Positions 1 to 9,122 of a stretch of 64,000 bases of DNA are shown in pieces; the first letter of the stretch is position 1; every line of letters begins with the position of its first letter. The notes under the pieces are model-generated. The model saw only the letters and a list, made by a program, of their open reading frames with translations, was not told where the DNA came from and ran no database searches. The stretch spans positions 1 through 64,000 of the forward strand of contig NZ_JAEQND010000020.1 of assembly GCF_016722765.1 (NCBI RefSeq), written 5' to 3'. Source of the DNA: Ramlibacter alkalitolerans (GTDB lineage: Bacteria > Pseudomonadota > Gammaproteobacteria > Burkholderiales > Burkholderiaceae_C). The translations under genes and the position numbers were made by a program.

Positions 1-735
<735 letters not shown>

Positions 736-740
736 TCGTC

Positions 741-1052
741 ATGGCCCAACAGAAGATCCGCATCCGCCTGAAAGCCTTCGATTACAAGCTGATCGACCAG
801 TCCGCCGCCGAGATCGTCGACACGGCCAAGCGCACAGGCGCCATCGTCAAGGGCCCGGTGCCCCTGCCGACGCGCATGAAGCGCTTCGACATCCTGCGTT
901 CGCCGCACGTCAACAAGTCGAGCCGCGACCAGTTCGAGATCCGCACGCACCAGCGCCTGATGGACATCGTCGACCCGACCGACAAGACGGTCGACGCCCT
1001 GATGAAGCTGGACCTGCCGGCGGGCGTGGACGTGGAGATCAAGCTGCAGTAA
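741..1052 (+). CDS. rpsJ: 30S ribosomal protein S10
   Basis: S10 is a small-subunit head protein and, as NusE, part of antitermination complexes. The 103-residue product has the usual family length and motifs ([14 protein letters not shown] near the N-terminus, RTHQRLMDI near residue 70). The ATG lies 5 bases after the tuf stop. In many bacteria S10 is the first gene of the operon that continues into rplC. Here a strong hairpin follows the stop codon and 345 bases separate it from rplC, so it looks like the last gene of the tuf transcript. Confidence 0.98.
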   Translation: MAQQKIRIRLKAFDYKLIDQSAAEIVDTAKRTGAIVKGPVPLPTRMKRFDILRSPHVNKSSRDQFEIRTHQRLMDIVDPTDKTVDALMKLDLPAGVDVEIKLQ

Positions 1053-1073
1053 TTGCTGCGCTTCGACGCCCTG

Positions 1074-1097
1074 AAAGGCCGCCTCCGGGCGGCCTTT
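1074..1097 (+). terminator. Rho-independent-like terminator after rpsJ
   Basis: A perfect 10-bp stem (AAAGGCCGCC / GGCGGCCTTT) with a TCCG loop starts 21 bases after the rpsJ stop. The ascending arm ends in TTT followed by CCCTTT, so the U-tract is broken and termination may be partial. Confidence 0.75.
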
Positions 1098-1105
1098 CCC
1101 TTTCC

Positions 1106-1229
1106 GTCACCCCCGCGAAGGCGGGGGCCCAGGGCTCCCGATGCCGCCGCGCGCGGCGGTCCCTGAAGCCCTGGATTCCCGCCTCCGCGGGAATGACGAC
1201 GAGGGGCGTCCGTCCGCGGGGAATGACGG
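1106..1229. repeat. Palindromic intergenic repeat, family A, copy 1
   Basis: Within the 345-base gap between rpsJ and rplC lie several GC-rich palindromic units. They are a GTCACCCCCGCGAAGGCGGG-type arm, a matching CTGGATTCCCGCCTCCGCGG-type arm and a third partial unit ending in GGGAATGACGG. The same core recurs at about 8943-9107 and 23824-23894. The rest of the gap holds the rpsJ terminator, a promoter-like site and the rplC leader. I see no open frame in it with coding character. Confidence 0.8.
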
Positions 1230-1258
1230 CAGGAGCCGCTGGCGCCCCTGTAGGACTC

Positions 1259-1268
1259 CTGCTACAAT
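1259..1268 (+). promoter_or_regulatory. Extended -10 promoter candidate for rplC operon
   Basis: TGCTACAAT (1260-1268) fits an extended -10 element (TG-N plus TACAAT). The -35 region 17 bases upstream is a poor match to TTGACA. The site lies after the rpsJ terminator and about 130 bases before the rplC start, which is where a new promoter would be needed. Confidence 0.5.
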
Positions 1269-1397
1269 AGTCGGCTTCGCTCGTTTTCGGGCGCGCGAAG
1301 CATTTTTCAACCCTCTCTCGCAAAGTCCGTGATCGACGCGGGCGTCAAACATGGCAGCCAATTGCAGCGGCCGCGGCGGGAGCAACGGAGTAACAAC

Positions 1398-2096
1398 ATG
1401 AGTCTGAGCAGCCTCGGGTTGCTGGGCCGCAAGGTGGGCATGATGCGCCTGTTCACCGATGACGGGGACGCTGTTCCTGTCACGGTGCTGGACGTGTCCA
1501 ACAACCGCGTGACCCAGGTCAAGAACCAGGACAACGACGGCTACGTGGCCCTGCAGGTCACGTTCGGTGCACGCAAGGCCTCCCGCGTCACCAAGCCGCT
1601 CGCCGGCCACCTCGCCAAGGCGGGTGTGGAAGCCGGTGAAATCATCCGTGAATTCAAGGTCGACGCCGATACGGCCGGCAAGTACGCCGCCGGCAAGACC
1701 GTTCCGGTGCAGGACGTCTTCTCCGCCGGCCAGCTGGTCGACGTGCAGGGCACCTCGATCGGCAAGGGCTTCACGGGCACCATCAAGCGCCACAACTTCA
1801 GCTCGCAGCGCGCGTCGCACGGCAACAGCCGTTCGCACAACGTGCCGGGCTCGATCTCCATGGCGCAGGATCCGGGCCGCGTGTTCCCGGGCAAGAAGAT
1901 GTCCGGCCACCTCGGCGACGTGACCAAGACCGTGCAGAACCTCGACATCGTCCGCGTGGACGAAGCGCGCGGCCTGCTGCTGGTCCGCGGCGCGGTGCCG
2001 GGCGCGAAGAACGGTTTCGTGACCGTCCGCCTCGCCGCCAAGGGCCAGCCGAAGCCGGTCCAGGTGCAAGCCAAGGCCGAGAAGGGGAAGAAGTAA
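1398..2096 (+). CDS. rplC: 50S ribosomal protein L3
   Basis: L3 binds 23S rRNA near the peptidyl-transferase centre and starts large-subunit assembly. The 232-residue product shows [11 protein letters not shown] at the N-terminus and the S-H-G-N-S-R-S-H-N loop near residue 140. The ATG at 1398 is chosen over an upstream in-frame start because family members begin at [10 protein letters not shown] and a GGAG lies 7 bases upstream. rplD starts immediately at the stop codon. Confidence 0.97.
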   Translation: MSLSSLGLLGRKVGMMRLFTDDGDAVPVTVLDVSNNRVTQVKNQDNDGYVALQVTFGARKASRVTKPLAGHLAKAGVEAGEIIREFKVDADTAGKYAAGKTVPVQDVFSAGQLVDVQGTSIGKGFTGTIKRHNFSSQRASHGNSRSHNVPGSISMAQDPGRVFPGKKMSGHLGDVTKTVQNLDIVRVDEARGLLLVRGAVPGAKNGFVTVRLAAKGQPKPVQVQAKAEKGKK

Positions 2097-2717
2097 ATGG
2101 AACTCGAACTCCTGAACGAGCAGGGCCAGGCAGCGTCGAAGTTCGACGCCCCCGAGACCGTGTTCGGCCGCGAATACAACGAAGCGCTGGTGCACCAGAT
2201 CGTGGTGGCCTTCCAGGCCAATGCCCGTCAAGGCACGCGCGCCCAGAAGGACCGCGAGCAGGTCAAGCACTCGACCAAGAAGCCGTTCCGCCAGAAGGGC
2301 ACCGGCCGCGCCCGCGCCGGCATGACCTCCTCCCCGCTGTGGCGTGGGGGCGGCCGCATCTTCCCGAACAGCCCGGACGAGAACTTCTCGCAGAAGATCA
2401 ACAAGAAGATGTACCGCGCCGGCATGGCGTCCATCTTCTCCCAGCTCGCCCGCGACGGCCGCCTGGCCGTCGTCGAATCGCTGACGGTCGACAGCCCCAA
2501 GACCAAGCAGCTGGCCGCCAAGTTCAAGGCCATGAACCTGGAGTCGGTGATGGTGATCGCCGACCAAGTCGACGAGAACCTGTTCCTGGCGTCGCGCAAC
2601 CTGCCGCACGTCTACATCGTCGAGCCGCGCTACGCCGATCCGGTGTCGCTTGTCCATTACAAGAAAGTGCTCGTCACCAAGGGCGCGATCGACAAGCTCA
2701 AGGAGATGTTCGCGTGA
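2097..2717 (+). CDS. rplD: 50S ribosomal protein L4
   Basis: L4 is an early assembly protein lining the exit tunnel. In enterics it also represses its own operon, but I see no leader hairpin here that I could assign to that role. The 206-residue product has the family core ([19 protein letters not shown] around residues 57-75). Its start abuts the rplC stop, and its stop overlaps the rplW GTG by four bases, so translation is probably coupled through all three genes. Confidence 0.97.
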   Translation: MELELLNEQGQAASKFDAPETVFGREYNEALVHQIVVAFQANARQGTRAQKDREQVKHSTKKPFRQKGTGRARAGMTSSPLWRGGGRIFPNSPDENFSQKINKKMYRAGMASIFSQLARDGRLAVVESLTVDSPKTKQLAAKFKAMNLESVMVIADQVDENLFLASRNLPHVYIVEPRYADPVSLVHYKKVLVTKGAIDKLKEMFA

Positions 2718-3031
2718 CCGCTCCGAAAAAATACGATGAAGGCCGCCTGATGCAGGTGCTGGTCGCTCCGATCATCTCGGAGAAGGCCACCCACGTCGCG
2801 GACAAGACCAACGCGGTGACCTTCAAGGTCCTGCAGGATGCGACCAAGCCCGAGATCAAGGCCGCCGTGGAACTGATGTTCAACGTGAAGGTGACGGGCG
2901 TCTCGGTCGCCAACATCAAGGGCAAGACCAAGCGCACGGCGCGCTCCGTCGGCCGCCGCGACAACATCCGCAAGGCGTATGTGTCGCTCGCCGCCGGCCA
3001 GGAGCTGAACTTCTCCGGGGAGACCGCTTAA
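2714..3031 (+). CDS. rplW: 50S ribosomal protein L23
   Basis: L23 sits at the exit-tunnel opening and is a docking site for trigger factor and SRP. The GTG start at 2714 overlaps the rplD stop (GTGA) and gives 105 residues, close to the usual 95-100. The motifs [12 protein letters not shown] and [17 protein letters not shown] are typical. rplB starts 2 bases after the stop. Confidence 0.96.
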   Translation: MTAPKKYDEGRLMQVLVAPIISEKATHVADKTNAVTFKVLQDATKPEIKAAVELMFNVKVTGVSVANIKGKTKRTARSVGRRDNIRKAYVSLAAGQELNFSGETA

Positions 3032-3033
3032 TC

Positions 3034-3858
3034 ATGGCCGTCATCAAGATGAAACCGACCTCCCCTGGCCAGCGCCAGGTGGTCAAGGTCTCGCGCGATC
3101 ACCTGTACAAGGGTGACCCGTACGCGCCCCTGCTGGAGAAGAAGTTCCAGAAGGCCGGCCGCAACAACAACGGCCACATCACCGTGCGCCACAAGGGCGG
3201 CGGCCACAAGCACCACTACCGCGTGGTCGATTTCGTCCGCAACAAGGACGGCATCCCGGCGAAGGTGGAGCGCATCGAGTACGACCCGAACCGCACGGCC
3301 CACATCGCCCTGGTGGTGTACGCCGACGGCGAGCGCCGCTACGTGATCGCCCCGCGCGGCCTGGAAGTCGGCGCCACGCTGCTGTCCGGCGCCGAGGCCC
3401 CGATCCGCGCCGGCAACACGCTGCCGATCCGCAACATCCCGGTGGGTTCCACGATCCACTGCATCGAGATCATGCCGGGCAAGGGTGCGCAGATCGCGCG
3501 TTCCGCCGGGACCTCCGCGACGCTGCTGGCGCGCGAAGGCACCTACGCCCAGGTCCGCATGCGCTCCGGTGAAGTGCGCCGCATCCACATCGAATGCCGC
3601 GCCACCATCGGTGAAGTGGCCAACGAAGAACACAGCCTGCGCCAGATCGGCAAGGCCGGCACCAAGCGCCACATGGGCATCCGCCCGACGGTGCGCGGCG
3701 TCGCGATGAACCCGATCGACCACCCCCACGGTGGTGGTGAGGGCCGCACCGGTACCGGCAAGCCGCCGGTGGACCCGTGGGGCAACCTGACCAAGGGTTA
3801 CCGTACTCGCAACAACAAGCGCACGCAGACGTTCATCGTCTCGCGTCGCAAGAAGTAA
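3034..3858 (+). CDS. rplB: 50S ribosomal protein L2
   Basis: L2 is a primary 23S rRNA binder needed for subunit association and peptidyl transfer. The 274-residue length is canonical. The C-terminal signature [17 protein letters not shown], with the conserved histidine of the peptidyl-transferase region, is intact. It sits in the standard S10-operon position between L23 and S19. Confidence 0.98.
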   Translation: MAVIKMKPTSPGQRQVVKVSRDHLYKGDPYAPLLEKKFQKAGRNNNGHITVRHKGGGHKHHYRVVDFVRNKDGIPAKVERIEYDPNRTAHIALVVYADGERRYVIAPRGLEVGATLLSGAEAPIRAGNTLPIRNIPVGSTIHCIEIMPGKGAQIARSAGTSATLLAREGTYAQVRMRSGEVRRIHIECRATIGEVANEEHSLRQIGKAGTKRHMGIRPTVRGVAMNPIDHPHGGGEGRTGTGKPPVDPWGNLTKGYRTRNNKRTQTFIVSRRKK

Positions 3859-3870
3859 GGGGTCCGCAAC

Positions 3871-4149
3871 ATGACGCGTTCTCTCAAGAAGGGTCCGTTC
3901 GTGGACCACCACCTGGTGAACAAGGTCGACAAGGCCGTTTCCACCAAGGACAAGAAGCCGATCAAGACCTGGTCGCGCCGCTCGATGATCCTGCCCGATT
4001 TCATCGGCCTGACCATCGCCGTGCACAACGGCAAGCAGCACGTGCCGGTCTACATCACCGACCAGATGGTGGGCCACAAGCTGGGCGAATTCGCCCTGAC
4101 GCGCACCTTCAAGGGTCACCCCGCGGACAAGAAAGTCCAGAAGAAGTAA
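3871..4149 (+). CDS. rpsS: 30S ribosomal protein S19
   Basis: S19 is a 16S rRNA-binding protein of the 30S head that contacts S13 and the A-site side. The 92-residue product begins [15 protein letters not shown] and contains the [16 protein letters not shown] core, both diagnostic. A GGGGTC-type ribosome binding site lies before the ATG. rplV follows after 9 bases. Confidence 0.98.
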   Translation: MTRSLKKGPFVDHHLVNKVDKAVSTKDKKPIKTWSRRSMILPDFIGLTIAVHNGKQHVPVYITDQMVGHKLGEFALTRTFKGHPADKKVQKK

Positions 4150-4158
4150 GGATCCATC

Positions 4159-4491
4159 ATGGCTGAAACCAAAGCGATCCTGCGCGGCGTGCGCCTGTCC
4201 GTGGACAAGGGCCGCCTCGTGGCCGACCTGATCCGCGGCAAGAAGGTGGACCAGGCCCTCAACATCCTGAACTTCACCCAGAAGAAGGGTGCCGTCATCG
4301 TCAAGAAGGTGCTGGAGTCCGCGATCGCGAACGCCGAGCACAACGACGGCGTCGACATCGACGAGCTGAGCGTGAAGAGCATCTACGTGGAACAAGGCAC
4401 CGTGCTGAAGCGATTCACCGCGCGCGCCAAGGGCCGCGGCAACCGCATCAGCAAGGGCACCTGCCACGTGTACGTGACCGTCGGGAACTGA
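4159..4491 (+). CDS. rplV: 50S ribosomal protein L22
   Basis: L22 lines the polypeptide exit tunnel with its beta-hairpin, a region in which macrolide-resistance changes occur in other species. The 110-residue product is full length and shows the [16 protein letters not shown] beta-hairpin and C-terminal region. It lies between S19 and S3 as in nearly all bacteria. Confidence 0.98.
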   Translation: MAETKAILRGVRLSVDKGRLVADLIRGKKVDQALNILNFTQKKGAVIVKKVLESAIANAEHNDGVDIDELSVKSIYVEQGTVLKRFTARAKGRGNRISKGTCHVYVTVGN

Positions 4492-4499
4492 GGAAGAAC

Positions 4500-5405
<906 letters not shown>

Positions 5406-5428
5406 TCCGACGGTAAAGGAGAGAACCA

Positions 5429-5845
5429 ATGCTGCAACCTGCTCGCCGCAAATTCCGCAAAGAGCAAAAAGGCCGCAACACGGGCGTTGCCACCACCGGC
5501 AACTCCGTGGCGTTCGGTGACTTCGGCCTGAAGTGCACCGACCGCGGCCGCCTGACCGCCCGCCAGATCGAGGCCGCGCGTCGCGCGATCTCCCGCCACG
5601 TCAAGCGTGGCGGCCGCATCTGGATCCGCGTGTTCCCCGACAAGCCGATCTCCCAGAAGCCCGCCGAAGTGCGGATGGGTAACGGCAAGGGCAACCCGGA
5701 GTACTACGTGGCCGAGATCCAGCCGGGCAAGATCGTGTTCGAGATCGTCGGCGTGCCCGAGGAACTCGCGCGCGAAGCGTTCAAGCTGGCTGCCGCCAAG
5801 CTGCCGCTGCGCACCACGTTCGTGACCCGCATGATCGGCGCCTGA
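5429..5845 (+). CDS. rplP: 50S ribosomal protein L16
   Basis: L16 contacts the A-site tRNA elbow and is needed for late 50S maturation. The 138-residue product starts [17 protein letters not shown] and contains [20 protein letters not shown], both L16 signatures. A GGAGAG ribosome binding site precedes the ATG. The stop overlaps the ribosome binding site of rpmC. Confidence 0.98.
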   Translation: MLQPARRKFRKEQKGRNTGVATTGNSVAFGDFGLKCTDRGRLTARQIEAARRAISRHVKRGGRIWIRVFPDKPISQKPAEVRMGNGKGNPEYYVAEIQPGKIVFEIVGVPEELAREAFKLAAAKLPLRTTFVTRMIGA

Positions 5846-5858
5846 GGAGGAGATGGAA

Positions 5859-6074
5859 ATGACGAAAGCCAATGATCTCCGCCAGAAGGACGTCGCCGGC
5901 CTGGAAGCCGAAGTGAAGTCGCTGCAGAAGGCCCATTTCGGCCTGCGCATGCAGAAGGCGACGCAACAACTCAACAACACCGCCACGCTGCGTTCCACGC
6001 GCCGTGACATCGCTCGCGCCAAGACCATCCTGGCGCAGAAGCGTGCGGAATCCGCCAAGACGTCGAAGGAGTGA
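5859..6074 (+). CDS. rpmC: 50S ribosomal protein L29
   Basis: L29 lies beside L23 at the tunnel exit. Two in-frame ATGs exist, at 5853 and 5859. The second is chosen because AGGAGG ends 8 bases before it and only 2 bases before the first. The resulting 71-residue protein has the typical all-helical L29 core ([16 protein letters not shown]) plus a short Lys/Ser tail. rpsQ follows after 2 bases. Confidence 0.95.
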   Translation: MTKANDLRQKDVAGLEAEVKSLQKAHFGLRMQKATQQLNNTATLRSTRRDIARAKTILAQKRAESAKTSKE

Positions 6075-6076
6075 AC

Positions 6077-6346
6077 ATGACGGAAGCGAAAACCTCCCTC
6101 AAGCGCACTCTCGTCGGCAAGGTGGTGAGCGACAAGCGCGCCAAGACCGTGACCGTGCTGGTCGAACGCCGCGTGAAGCACCCGCTGTACGGCAAGATCG
6201 TGATCAAGTCGAGCAAGTACCACGCGCACGACGAACAGGGCCAGTTCCACACCGGCGATGTCGTCGAGATCGAGGAAAGCCGTCCGATCTCCAAGACCAA
6301 GAACTGGGTCGCGACCCGCCTGGTGGAGAAGTCCGAGGCGGTCTAA
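6077..6346 (+). CDS. rpsQ: 30S ribosomal protein S17
   Basis: S17 is a primary 16S rRNA 5'-domain binder with an OB fold. The 89-residue product shows [18 protein letters not shown] and [13 protein letters not shown]. The ATG at 6077 has AAGGAG upstream and is preferred over an in-frame GTG at 6071. It ends this operon: a strong terminator follows, and the next gene is a peroxiredoxin rather than rplN. Confidence 0.97.
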   Translation: MTEAKTSLKRTLVGKVVSDKRAKTVTVLVERRVKHPLYGKIVIKSSKYHAHDEQGQFHTGDVVEIEESRPISKTKNWVATRLVEKSEAV

Positions 6347-6373
6347 ACCCCGCGGCCCCTGCAGGCCCTCTGG

Positions 6374-6406
6374 AAACGGCCCACAATCGTGGGCCGTTTT
6401 TCTTTT
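6374..6406 (+). terminator. Rho-independent terminator of the S10 operon
   Basis: A perfect 11-bp stem (AAACGGCCCAC / GTGGGCCGTTT) with an AATC loop runs directly into TTTTTCTTTT. It lies 27 bases after the rpsQ stop. This is the clearest intrinsic terminator in the window. Confidence 0.93.
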
Positions 6407-6434
6407 GTCCAGTCACTTCAACGAGGAGATCGAA

Positions 6435-6941
6435 ATGATCCAGGTCGGCGACCAACTCCCTGATGTCACCCTGCAGGAATATTCGGAAGTCGAGGGCAAT
6501 GGCTGCAGCATCGGCCCCAATCCGGTGAAGGTGCGCGAAGCCGCCAAGGGCAAGACCATTGCGCTGTTCGCGCTGCCCGGCGCGTTCACGCCCACCTGCT
6601 CGGCCAAGCACGTACCCGGCTACGTGGAGAAGTTCGACGAACTGAAGAAGGCCGGTGTCGACGAGATCTGGTGCGTGAGCGTCAACGACGCCTTCGTGAT
6701 GGGCGCCTGGGCGCGCGAGCAGAAGAGTGCCGGCAAGGTGCGCATGCTGGGCGACGGCAGCGCCGACTTCGCCCGCGCGACCGGCCTGACGCTGGACCTG
6801 ACGGCGCGCGGCATGGGCGTGCGCAGCAACCGCTATTCGATGCTGGTCAAGGACGGCAAGGTGGCCAGCCTGAACGTCGAGGGGCCAGGCAAGTTCGAGG
6901 TGAGCGACGCGGGGACGATGCTGTCGCAGGTGAAGGCCTGA
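6435..6941 (+). CDS. Peroxiredoxin, Prx5-like
   Basis: A thiol peroxidase of the redoxin family that reduces hydrogen peroxide and organic hydroperoxides. The 168-residue protein has the Prx5 active-site motif GAFTPTCSAKH with peroxidatic Cys55, and further cysteines at residue 24 and in WCVSV that could resolve it. No glutaredoxin domain is fused, unlike the Prx5-Grx hybrids of some bacteria. The ATG at 6435 follows GAGGAG. It stands alone between the S10 terminator and repeat C. Confidence 0.93.
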   Translation: MIQVGDQLPDVTLQEYSEVEGNGCSIGPNPVKVREAAKGKTIALFALPGAFTPTCSAKHVPGYVEKFDELKKAGVDEIWCVSVNDAFVMGAWAREQKSAGKVRMLGDGSADFARATGLTLDLTARGMGVRSNRYSMLVKDGKVASLNVEGPGKFEVSDAGTMLSQVKA

Positions 6942-6952
6942 CCCTGCTTTTT

Positions 6953-7064
6953 CCCTCCCCCTCTGGGGGAGGGCAGGGTGGGGGCGCTCGGTCGCCTGAA
7001 CGAGGCGCGGCTGATCGAGCGCCGCAGCGCCCCCACCCCAACCCTCCCCCGGAGGGGGAGGGAG
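6953..7064. repeat. Large inverted repeat of CCCTCCCCC type (family C)
   Basis: Two GC-rich arms of about 36-40 bases, each itself a small palindrome (CCCTCCCCC...GGGGGAGGG), face each other across about 38 bases. They occupy nearly all of the space between the convergent peroxiredoxin and GNAT genes. The structure could act as a transcription end on both strands, although there is no U-tract. Confidence 0.7.
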
Positions 7065-7075
7065 TAAAGACCGTC

Positions 7076-7606
7076 CTAGCCCCGGCTGCTCAAGGGCGCC
7101 GGCGCGCTGACCCACAGCTCCGCCTTCAGGTAGTGCGCCCCGGCAATCGGGTTGTGGTAGTAGGGCGGGATCTCCTCGAAGCCGAGTTCCTCGTAGAGCG
7201 CCCGCGCCGCCTCCATGTCGTCCAGCGTGTCCAGCAGCACGCAGTCGTAGCCGGCGCGGCGCGCCGCATCGAGCGCCGCCTCGGCCAGCTGCCGCCCGAG
7301 GCCGAAGCCGCGGAAGGGCCGGCGCACGTACAGGCGCTTCATCTCCGCGGCATTCGGATAGTCGGCGTTGTCGATGGGACGCAGGGCGCAGCAACCGGCG
7401 ACCTCGCCGTCCACGCGCGCCACGTAGAGGGCTCCGCGCGGCGGCACGTACTCGCCCGGCAGCGTGGCGAGCTCCTCCTCGAAGTTCTGGAAGCAGAGGT
7501 CGACGCCGAGGCCCTCGGCGTATTCGCGGAAGATGGCGCGCACTGCGTCGAGCTCGCGCCTTGCGGGAGTGGTCAGCTCGATGACCGGCAAAGGGGCAGT
7601 GTCCAA
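7076..7606 (-). CDS. GNAT-family N-acetyltransferase
   Basis: An acyltransferase of the GNAT fold using acetyl-CoA; the substrate cannot be told from sequence. The RPFRGFGLGRQLAEAAL stretch is the acetyl-CoA pyrophosphate-binding motif A, and LYEELGFEEIPPYY is the C-terminal signature. There is no in-frame ATG near the expected N-terminus. The TTG at 7606 gives 176 residues and is a compromise: another TTG at 7591 is possible, and neither has a good ribosome binding site. It is separated from the upstream cytochrome b561 gene by about 60 bases and may be cotranscribed with it. Confidence 0.8.
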   Translation of the reverse strand: MDTAPLPVIELTTPARRELDAVRAIFREYAEGLGVDLCFQNFEEELATLPGEYVPPRGALYVARVDGEVAGCCALRPIDNADYPNAAEMKRLYVRRPFRGFGLGRQLAEAALDAARRAGYDCVLLDTLDDMEAARALYEELGFEEIPPYYHNPIAGAHYLKAELWVSAPAPLSSRG

Positions 7607-7668
7607 GGTCGGGAAAGCAAGTCCACGGACGGCGAATTTTAGCCAAGTCGCACGGATGAGCTTGTTTT

Positions 7669-8328
7669 TCAACCCAGCCGGCTGATCCAGGTGACCAGGC
7701 CGGCGCAAGCGAGCGCCACGGCGGCGGCCACCGTGCGCGAGGCCGCGTCGTCGCGGGCCGGCGGGGCGGCGTGCGCCAGTTCCTTGTCGCCCGTGATCAT
7801 CGGGCGCACCAGCGCCTGGCGCCGGCGGCGCTCGTAGAACACGATGGCGGCGATATGCAGCCCCACCAAAGCGAACACGAGCCACTGGCCCACGTGGCGG
7901 TGGTAGGAGGTGAGCGCCAGGCCGCGTGCGGTGGAGACGAAGCGATTGAGCGGGCCGGTGAAACCCGCTTCGTCGTCCGTGAAGAGCCCGCTCGCCGCCT
8001 GCGCCAGCAGCACCAGCAGCATCGCGAAGACCGAGGCCGCGCCGAGCGGGTTGTGGCCCACCAGGTGGTCCGGATGCGGGCGGCCGCCCAGGTAGGCCAG
8101 CACCTTGCCCGGGGCATAGAGGAAGGAGCCGAAGCGCGACCAGCGCCCGCCGATGAAGCCCCACACCAGCCGGAACAGCAGCAGCGCCAGCACCGTGCAT
8201 CCGATGCGCGCGTGCCATTCGGTGCCGCCTTCCACCTTGGCCGTGATCACGAGGGCGACGACGCACATCGCGAGTAACCAATGGAATAAACGCGTGGGCA
8301 GGTCCCAGACGCGGACGCGATAAGACAT
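7669..8328 (-). CDS. Cytochrome b561-family membrane protein
   Basis: A small inner-membrane di-haem b protein that would pass electrons between quinol and a periplasmic c-type cytochrome. The 219-residue product has four hydrophobic segments and candidate haem-ligand histidines in RLFHWLL, EWHARIG, SYHRHVG and GLHIAAI. The ATG at 8328 (MSYRVRVWD) is preferred over an upstream in-frame ATG because AGGATC lies just before it. It is divergent from a cytochrome c' gene 158 bases away, its likely partner (inference). Confidence 0.88.
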   Translation of the reverse strand: MSYRVRVWDLPTRLFHWLLAMCVVALVITAKVEGGTEWHARIGCTVLALLLFRLVWGFIGGRWSRFGSFLYAPGKVLAYLGGRPHPDHLVGHNPLGAASVFAMLLVLLAQAASGLFTDDEAGFTGPLNRFVSTARGLALTSYHRHVGQWLVFALVGLHIAAIVFYERRRRQALVRPMITGDKELAHAAPPARDDAASRTVAAAVALACAGLVTWISRLG

Positions 8329-8417
8329 CGGTGATCCTGTTGTCGTTGGCACTAGCGAAAAGCCGGATGGCCGGCGCCGAAATGCTTAGTAGATTCCCGC
8401 GGTGGACAGTTCCGGAC

Positions 8418-8445
8418 CGAACTTTTTTCACAGGTCCCGGGTCTG
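8418..8445 (+). promoter_or_regulatory. Candidate ECF-sigma promoter for the cytochrome c' gene
   Basis: CGAACTT (8418-8424), 16 bases, then GTCTG (8441-8445) resembles the GGAACTT-N16-GTCTGA architecture of RpoE-type sigma factors. A start near 8452 would give a leader of about 35 bases. This is a single-site pattern match. Confidence 0.35.
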
Positions 8446-8486
8446 CCGCCTTGGCACCCGCCACTCTACCCAACGGAGAAGAACCG

Positions 8487-8939
8487 ATGAAAGTTGTTGC
8501 CACCCTCGCCCTCGCCGCCGCCGCGTTCACCCTCGCCGCGCCGGCGTCCGCCCAGTTCGCCAAACCCGAGGATGCGGTCAAGTACCGCCAGAGCGCCATG
8601 TTCATCATGGGCCAGAACTTCGGCCGCATCGGCGCCATGGTGAACGGCAAGGCGCCGTACGACCCCGCTGCCGCCGCCACCAGCGCCGAGATCGTGGCGG
8701 AGATGGCCAAGCTGCCCTGGCCCGGTTTCACCGCCAACACCGACAAGCTGTCGCAGAAGGCGAAGTCGGAGATCTGGGTCGACGCCGCCAAGTTCAAGGA
8801 AGCGTCGGAGCGCCTGCAGAACGCCGCTCCCAAGCTGGCCACCGCGGCGAAGACCAACAACCTCGACACGCTGAAGACCGCCTTCCAGGAGACGGCGGGC
8901 GCGTGCAAGAACTGCCACGACAACTTCCGCAACCAGTGA
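8487..8939 (+). CDS. Cytochrome c' / class II c-type cytochrome
   Basis: A periplasmic four-helix-bundle mono-haem cytochrome. The 150-residue precursor has a Sec signal peptide ending at ASAQ (about residue 22) and, as in class II cytochromes, the single haem site CKNCH at the C-terminus. AACGGAGAAG upstream supports the ATG at 8487. It is divergent from a cytochrome b561 gene, an arrangement known for electron-transfer partners. The role (stress, gas binding or electron transfer) cannot be told from sequence. Confidence 0.93.
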   Translation: MKVVATLALAAAAFTLAAPASAQFAKPEDAVKYRQSAMFIMGQNFGRIGAMVNGKAPYDPAAAATSAEIVAEMAKLPWPGFTANTDKLSQKAKSEIWVDAAKFKEASERLQNAAPKLATAAKTNNLDTLKTAFQETAGACKNCHDNFRNQ

Positions 8940-8942
8940 AGT

Positions 8943-9107
8943 GACCGTCACCCCCGCGCAGGCGGGGGCCCAGGGAAGAAAGCAAAAGCGGCCGACGGCC
9001 GCTTTTGTGTTCGGGAGCCCTGGATTCCCGCCTGCGCGGGAATGACGGAGTCGAAGCGGGAATGACGCAGGTGAAACGGAATGACGGAGGGGAAGCGGAA
9101 ATGACGC
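8943..9107. repeat. Family A repeat, copy 2, with degenerate tandem tail
   Basis: The two arms of the family A palindrome (8947-8972 and about 9016-9047) flank an intrinsic terminator. After the second arm the motif AATGACG recurs at 9041, 9061, 9080 and 9100, a period of 19-20 bases with drifting sequence. This looks like tandem decay of the repeat end. It fills the space between the convergent cytochrome c' and hydrolase genes. Confidence 0.75.
8984..9006 (+). terminator. Terminator after cytochrome c' gene
   Basis: A perfect 10-bp stem AAAAGCGGCC / GGCCGCTTTT with a GAC loop sits between the two arms of repeat A. The A-rich and T-rich ends make it plausible in both directions. The gene on the other side (ending at 9123) is convergent. 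Confidence 0.8.
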
Positions 9108-9122
9108 AGGGGTGCGTGCACC

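Noticed and set aside
3028-4467. Long antisense frame across rplB-rpsS-rplV
   Set aside because: It covers three certain ribosomal genes, has shadow-type composition and no ribosome binding site or family match.
8331-8357. A second ECF-type promoter (TGATCC-N15-TAGCGA) in the cytochrome gap
   Set aside because: TGATCC coincides with the reverse complement of the cytochrome b561 ribosome binding site, so the match is probably accidental.
9036-9107. Short CRISPR-like array suggested by regular AATGACG spacing
   Set aside because: The unit is only about 7 conserved bases with a 19-20 base period, spacers are not unique, and no cas genes are present.
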